Shown here: piece after piece, positions 57,880 through 64,000 of the stretch | How the letters are laid out: every line of letters begins with the position of its first letter | How positions within the stretch are numbered: position 1 is the first letter of the stretch | Assembly: GCA_003339415.1 (NCBI GenBank) | Contig: PDHQ01000029.1 | Span: forward strand, 1 to 64,000 | DNA length: 64,000 bases | Direction: 5' to 3' | From: Ophiocordyceps camponoti-saundersi (nom. inval.) | Lineage: Eukaryota > Ascomycota > Sordariomycetes > Hypocreales > Ophiocordycipitaceae | Notes under the pieces: generated by a model | The model's database searches: none | What the model saw: only the letters and a program-made list of their open reading frames with translations | Told to the model about the DNA's origin: nothing | Made by a program: the position numbers and the translations under genes

Positions 57880-60181
57880 GAATACAGACAAAGATATGAG
57901 ATGAGAACAACTGCTGCTGCTGCTACTGTTGCCTACAGTTGTTTGCTACTGCTACTTCGACTACGTATATACACTGCTACAGCACGGATAGTGCGGACAC
58001 GCAGTCGGAGGGAACCGAGACAACACCGGCTATATCAAAGTTGAATACGCGGAAGAAAGAATCTTTCGTCTCTTCGTTGAAGGGAAGAGCAGGGTATGGC
58101 AGTGCCCGAAACGGCGCCGCCAAACATGCCATCTCCAGAGGAGAATCAGTCACCGGGAAAGCGTTGGCTTTCTTGACAAGCGTCTTGAACAGTTTCGAGT
58201 CGCCAAGATAAGCTGCCAGATTTACGGTACTGCTGTCCGGCCAAGCTGGTCAGTCAAGCCCATGTCTGCCCGGTCAAGTCTGTAGAGGAGTATGCATTCT
58301 ATGAGTCTTTAGGGGCCCTTTTCTTCTCCTCTCCTTTCGCCCCCTGTACTGATCTCTCCTCTTGGCTTCCACAGCACCATGTGGAGATTCATCTCGCTTT
58401 TCTTCTCCTATGATGGCTCTTTGCTCTCGGGGCAGACACTCACTATGCCTTGCATTGTGATGTGAGGTGCAGCTGCTATTTCTTCATACTCGTAGGTCTA
58501 CGCACACATGTGTGTAGACACATATACGGCCCTAGAGCTACGAAAAGCTTATATCTGCATAAAGAGCACGAATACGGACTTGATCATCATCAACCAACCT
58601 GTGGCATTAGGCATGATAGCCTTGACCCCTCAACAGGCTATGCCGCTATATCATCAGTTCTTCGGGAAGCATTGGGCTCATGTATAGCATGCTCGGCCTC
58701 ATTCTCTCTGCAGATGAGGAACTCAAAGCCAAGATAACTTCAAGGCCAGCACAAGCAAGCCTGAAACAACAGGTGGATCTTTGCTCTGAGAGAGAGATGG
58801 AGCTTGATTTCCTGCCGTGATTTAATGTTAACGCATTTTTCTGTATAAATCCATTCATACGTGCATTCATATACAGGGACATATCTGTGTGTTCATTTCT
58901 GGATATCTCTAATATCTGATCAAGACATTGCCCTATGCAAGCAAGAGAAAGGTACAAAGGGCCTAGATAGATCTAGAAGCGTATCCGAGGCCGACTGCGT
59001 GGGGAAGTGGAGGCTATCCCCATCACTCCCCAACATGCATCTACCGAGGAGTATTGATATCCCCCAAGATTGCAGAAGACTCATAGCCTGCGGGGAACCC
59101 CGCCAAGCTTCTATGATGAATCCCGCAGGCCTGGAGCTGCTTCATCGACGGATCGTATCATGCAGAGATGTCCCATCCGCCAACCTCTTCTTTATGTATG
59201 TAGAAGTTGAGGAACTCTACCAATCAGAAGGAAAGGCAGAGAAGACAAACAAGAACTCTGATTGAACAGCAGGATCGAGGTCGGGATGGAGCAAAGAGAC
59301 AACCCATCAACTGATGATCATGCATTATAAATGATCCCGTATCAGAAATTAGCTCCTATCCTACATATGGTTAGAATTCTTGGCCGGCGGGGCCTCCGAG
59401 CGTGTATGGGTAGCAATAGACGACAGTTAAGCAGCGGCGTGGATTGTCCAGCCTCAGGCATTTAGCCTCAAAATGGGGAGGGCAACTCGATAGACCAGAT
59501 GCCTCTACAGGGGTCCAGCTTCGAGATAAGGGGGGGGGGGGGGGCACTCGATAGACTACATTAGTATTGGATGATGCCTCCACATTCGAATCGCCTTCTT
59601 TAACAAGATAATGCAATTGTGATTGTTTCTGTCATCTTGGGGTAAATGGAAGCCAACGATCTCTTCAAGCTGGAAATGGTTACCTAGTTCTTCAGTCAGT
59701 CAGAGGGACTTTAGTATGCAGGTAGGTAGGTATGCAGACCAAGCTATCGACGACGTCTCTACGGTAGTGCGGATAGAGGCCATCGTATATGTGTCTGTAC
59801 ATATAGAGAACTCCTAATGCTAGTTGTTAAGAAAAGGTTTGGTTAAGCTCGGGAAGATTCCGAGCAGATCTTGCTCGTAATCTGAGATTGCTGTGGAAAA
59901 CAGAGCCATGCGGGTTCGCAGCAGGGTCCAGTAATGCCAAGTCTGGACCCCTTTGGTATGTCTCCATGTCTAGTAACAGGACACAGTTGACAAGGACACA
60001 GCGGGCCTTTGAACTACAGAAGAATGAGTATTTAAGATGTCTCCCGAAAACCTCTTTCATTGACTTTTACTTCCCCAGTCACTCGCTTCTTCTTGTGAAC
60101 CAATCATAGCCTCAGTGACCAACTTCATCCCATAAGCCGTTAAACTACCGGTCTCTCAGTTTCGCTCCCATAACCACAACC
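57880..60181. other. Intergenic with microsatellite and G15 run
   Basis: 2.3 kb without a supported gene. It contains a CTGCTGCTGCTACTG triplet stretch at about 57909-57950, a run of 15 G at 59530-59544, and broken short frames. Parts of 58300-58520 faintly resemble 53520-53720 (pyrimidine-rich CTTCTTCTCTCCTTTCGC, then a CACACATGTGTGTAG-like palindrome), compatible with a segmental duplication that also produced the two secreted paralogs. Confidence 0.4.
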
Positions 60182-61134
60182 ATGACCAAGCTAGCTACCA
60201 CGGCAGCCATCATCCTGGCCATTCCACTGGCCGCCGCCCAGGACCAAACCGTCAAGAATGTTCAGTTCCTGACGGACAAGATCTGCAACGGGCCGATCAG
60301 CAAATGGATAGACTACAAGAACTCGCCAGGAAAGAATCACGACTTCGAACTAGGTGCAAAGGGTTGCATGACCTCAGGCTTGGCCACTTCCTTTACACAA
60401 GTCTTCGACCCGGCCTGCGAACGCCTGGAATCCTGCGCCCGAAACTACAGGTTGCAGAATCGTCTTACCAGCAGCGTTCGATCGAGACTGAACGCCCAGT
60501 TTCAAAAGGACACGGAGGGCGAGTGTGACCACTGGTATATGTTTGTCTATCCCAAGCGAAAAGCTCACTGTAGAGACGGCAGCAACGCAATGCCGTCAGA
60601 GACTCGACCGGACGACATCGAGTTCCCGCAGTTCTGGGAACTTTATGATCGAGCCCATTCTCCAGATGATGGTGTTAGAAAGGCGGCGGAGTCGGAGGTG
60701 GAAGACTTTAAGGAGAAACAGTTTTATTACTTCTCCATAAAAGGTCGATATTTCAACGATAGGACCTACTCGGAGGAAGTCAAGGTGAGCCGCCCTTCTT
60801 CTTCTCCGCCTCCGGTGAACGTGTCGCTCACTGATCATCCCTTTAGAATCGACCGCATGTCAGACTTTGTCGCAAGGGTCAGGGCGGACAATGTGTTGTC
60901 ATGCCCGCCCCCCACGACCACTGCATGTCACTGCCTAGAGACATTGCCGGCCAGTCGCTTTCGGTGATTGCAGAGCCAGGGCAGTTTGACGTCAGTTGCA
61001 GATATTACAGTCGTCCTAAATGCGAGGATACAGCAGAGCTTTACCGGGGTTTTAAGCGGCTTTTCCCTCCCGCTGATTTGGATAACGTCAAGTCTTTCCA
61101 ATGCGAGAGAGATGGTTACAAACCCGGTGCATGA
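60182..61134 (+). CDS. Secreted PLA2-like protein lacking the catalytic His-Asp pair, paralog 2
   Basis: Exons 60182-60784 and 60847-61134 (62-bp intron, GTGAGC...TTTAG, phase 0), 296 aa. Signal peptide MTKLATTAAIILAIPLAAAQ. Exon 1 is exactly as long as in paralog 1 (603 bp) and the intron sits at the same place and phase. Cys at 35, 62, 79, 85 and 115 correspond to 33, 61, 79, 85 and 115. The helix PACERLESCARNYRLQNRL follows the PLA2 pattern CxRHDxxYRNY but with Leu82-Glu83. Exon 2 encodes the shared Cys-rich module (CVVMPAPHDHCMSLPRDIAG, then CRYYSRPKC, final SFQCE). No C-terminal tail. Known family: secreted 14-kDa-type PLA2 of fungi and bacteria. Inferred: a pseudoenzyme. What the extra C-terminal module does is unknown. 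Confidence 0.75.
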
Positions 61135-61628
61135 ATTGAAAGACGGTCAAGGCCCGCTGCAAAGGGAAGATGCGTGGACTGGGGGGGGGGGTCGTTGATT
61201 TGATTTCTCGTGCCCTTGATTCTTGGCAATGTATTTGGTCTTCAGGCCAGACATTGAGTGAGAAACCTGTAATATGAGAAATGCTAGGCTTATAACTGCT
61301 TCTATAAACACGAACACGTCCTGCAAACCTTTCATGATATTCAGGCAGATTGTTGAAGTAGAAAGAAGGAATCTCCCTTAAGTAGACATAAGAGTCCATC
61401 CTAGGTACGACAAGTTGAACTCTTTCTCTTGAACCAACCACTCCCTTTTTTCGTCCATCTCCCTCCTCATCATCATCCTCCTCCTCATCCTCCTCTTTCA
61501 TTCCGTGCTTGGCCATTCTCTGACCTATTGATCAATCTCTCATTTGCTTCTTGTGACTCACCTTCGCTTTCGACAGCAGCTCACCACACATATAGCCAGC
61601 CCAACAGCTGAAAACAACCATCTGAAAC

Positions 61629-64000
61629 TCACAACCAAGTCTTAAACAACCTCACATAAACCATCTTCACAAGCTGCACCTCAACGCAATAAAGCAGCAA
61701 CTCCGCCACCAAGAAACCCACATACGTCGGTTCCGGCCTCCCCATGCCGAGCCCGTCGCGGATAGGCGGGATCCAAGGGATGGCGAAGCCGATGGCCATG
61801 ATGGTCGCGGTCGAAAGCGCGAGCGGCTTCGTCGACCGGCTCTGGATGAAGGGGACCTTGGCCGTTCGGAGGAGGTGTACGATGAGCGTTTGCGTGAGGA
61901 GACTGTTGTGTTTTGCGTCTGTCAGTTCCCACCTTGTCGTCTTTTTCCACTCATTGCTTCAGCCTGAACTGGATCAAAGACTCACCCCTGAAGGAACCAG
62001 TGTGCTTGAAATGTATTCACTCTCGGATCGTCCGCCAGTCTGATGCCGTAGAAGAACCAGTTGATGATGTACGTGAGGATATCAATCACCGAACTCGTCG
62101 GTCCAAGCACGATGACGAAGCGCAACAGATCCCACGTGTTCCAACGCTTCGGCGTCAGTACGTAGTCGTCGTCCACCCGGTCCCAAGGGATGGCGATCTG
62201 GCTGATGTCGTATAGCAGGTTCTGCGCCAGTAGCTGGAGACCAAGCATCTATTCACAAAGTTCCTGTCAGTAAGCTTCACTCTACAAGCCGAGCTATCTG
62301 TCACTTACCGGCTGGAAATGAAGCCAGGCGCTGGCAGCCAAAACGCTAAAGACGTTGCCAAAGTTGGATGAAGCCACCATCTGCACGCCACAAACAGCAT
62401 CGTCAGCAAGCCATCAAACCCATATCATCCCCATCACAATTCCTCTCACCTTGATGTACTTGATCGTGTTCCCATGCGTAACTCGTCCAGTCTTGACGCT
62501 CGCCACAATGATACCCAGTCCCTTTTCCGTGAGGATCAAATCGGCGCATTCCTTGGCCACGTTGGCCCCGGAATCAACCGAGATGCCAACATCAGCTCGT
62601 CTCAAAGCCATACAATCGTTGATACCGTCGCCCAGCATGCCCACGGTGTTGCCCCCGTCGCGAAGGCTTCCCACCACCAACGCCTTCTGCTGAGGCGAAA
62701 GCTTGGCGAAGACGCTGCAGCCTTTGACCATGGCGTCGAAGTCGGGCGTGCCCTCGAGAGGCGCCAGCTCCGGCCCTGTTATAGCCTGCACGTCGTCGTC
62801 GGTCGCGTCGTCCTGTCCCAGCAGCCCGAGCGCCTGGCACACGTTGAGCGCCACGGGGAGGCTGTCGCCGGTCAGAACCTTGATTTTCACGCCCAGAGTC
62901 TTCAGCTGTGCGACCGACTCGGCCGCGTCCTCCTTGGGCGGGTCGATGAAGGTGAGCATGCCCTCGAGAGTCATCCGTGACTCTAGCTTGTTGAGCCCGT
63001 CCTCGTCGTCCAATTCTACAGCGTCGAGATGCTTCTCCGCCACCAAAAGGACGCGGTAGCCCCGGCTGTTGAGCATGTCGGCCTGGCGCGCGAGGTCCTT
63101 CTTGATATTCGAGTCAAGCACAACTGATGATCCGCCCTGACGAACAGATGAGCAGAGAGAAAGCACCTCGTCGTAAGCACCCTTGCAGATGAGCAGTTTC
63201 TGGCCGGTCGCGCCGCGGACAACACACGACGATCGCCGCCGCTCAAAGGTGAATGGAATCGCCGCCAGCTTTTCGTACGATGCGACGCTTACGGTCGAGC
63301 TGTCTCGGAGTCGGTGCTGAAGGATAGCTTGGTCGATGTTGTTGCCATTGGAGCCCTGGATGCTGGCGTCGACCATCGCCAGCTTGAGCACCGCCATGTT
63401 CTCCGCGCCCGAGTGATCGATGAAGTGGCAGAGAGTGATCTCGTCCTTGGTCAAGGTGCCCGTCTAAGCCAGCGACTCCACGTTAGCTGCCAAGACGCGC
63501 GCAGAATTGTGGGAAGAGGCTCTGTTGACCTTGTCGCTGCAAAGGACCGTCATAGCCCCTAGGTTCTGAACCGAGTCAAGACGCTTGACGATAGCTTTCA
63601 TCTTGGAGAGCAGATAGGCGCCGCGTGCGAGGTTGGCATTGACGATGGCCGGCAGCATTTCCGGAACGAGACCGACGGCAACGCTGACGCTGAAGAGGGC
63701 CGCCGCGTTCCAGTCGCCAGTCATCTTACCAGAGATGCCGAGAACCTGATTTGAATCAGCCGCTTAACTTCCCTTGTCTGGAGAAGGGGGGGAAGCCACT
63801 GACGATGGGAACCATGACACACATGAAGCCAATCAGCATGTAGCTCACATGACGGATGCCTCTTTGGAATGCGTTGGGAGCTCGTTTCTTGGTGAGCTCG
63901 TTGGCCATGTTGGCCACGAGAACGTCTGCATGTCTGATCAGCCGCTAAACACGCACAAGTCCAGCAGCTTCACCAAAAACTAACCTCCTCCAGTCCGCAA
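61629..64000 (-). CDS. MgtA-type P-type ATPase (magnesium/cation transporter), C-terminal part
   Basis: Partial at the right edge. Exons (5' to 3' on the minus strand): 64000-63985, 63925-63804, 63745-63530, 63463-62450, 62380-62309, 62248-61986 and 61902-61629. Introns are 59, 58, 66, 69, 60 and 83 bp, all phase-consistent. Shown: VGLVPEMLP (transmembrane helix 4 motif of the P3B/MgtA class), the phosphorylation site split as DK | TGTLTKDE by the 63464-63529 intron, KGAYDEVLSLC, LTGDSLPVALNV, and GDGINDCMALRRADVGISVD. C-terminal membrane segments lie in the last three exons, with an IPWDRVDDDY loop. Known: P3B ATPases, first studied in bacteria, are found in filamentous fungi. The motif set makes this much more likely than a Ca2+ or Na+ pump. 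Transported ion is inferred. The N-terminal half is outside the window. Confidence 0.92.

Noticed and set aside
1..64000. tRNA and rRNA genes
   Set aside because: I looked for B-box-like GGTTCGANTCC with a foldable cloverleaf and for rRNA-like blocks; matches found (for example near 33440 and 41781) lack the rest of the structure. A tRNA search program would be decisive.

Overview
The window is nuclear DNA of a filamentous ascomycete, most likely a sordariomycete. Genes are compact. Most introns are 49-107 bp with CTRAC-type branch sites. A retroelement carries a very clean RIP (repeat-induced point mutation) signature, and several families (Clr5-ankyrin, fungal C2H2 zinc finger, BEACH/Bph1, fungal MetX-type acyltransferase) are typical of Pezizomycotina. 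I cannot name the species. All splice sites below were read by eye from frame continuity, GT/AG signals and branch sites.

Layout. 1-6.2 kb: purine-rich low-complexity DNA, then a full-length Tad1-like LINE whose CpA/TpG sites are almost all converted to TpA. 6.4-25.6 kb: conserved housekeeping block with a PAF-acetylhydrolase-like membrane-anchored hydrolase (+), a large disordered protein (-), a vacuolar-type subtilisin (-), a giant BEACH-domain protein (+, 6-7 exons, one ambiguous or broken junction), the complex I 9.5 kDa subunit (-) and the OST48/WBP1 oligosaccharyltransferase subunit (+), the last two divergent. 25.6-28.9 kb: four adjacent low-complexity or minisatellite arrays. 29-36.7 kb: the splicing factor ISY1 (+), a disordered hypothetical protein (+), a gag-like fragment and a mitochondrial serine/homoserine O-acetyltransferase (-).

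37-51 kb is accessory and decayed. It holds diverged direct repeats, the remains of a gene with a subtilase (S8) domain and probably a DUF7580-like region, broken up by Ty3/gypsy-type protease, integrase and RT remnants, then an intact C2H2 zinc-finger gene, two coiled-coil hypothetical genes and a protein-kinase fragment. 51.6-61.1 kb holds two paralogous secreted proteins that align with fungal secreted phospholipase A2 but have lost the catalytic His-Asp pair. They share intron position and exon-1 length, and flank a Clr5-ankyrin gene. 61.6-64 kb carries the C-terminal part of an MgtA-type P-type ATPase (-) that runs off the right edge.

The core genes serve separate pathways (N-glycosylation, respiration, splicing, sulfur amino acids, vacuolar proteolysis, membrane traffic, ion transport) and form no operon-like unit. 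The most unusual material is the pair of PLA2-like pseudoenzymes around the Clr5-ankyrin gene, and the shattered subtilase gene.
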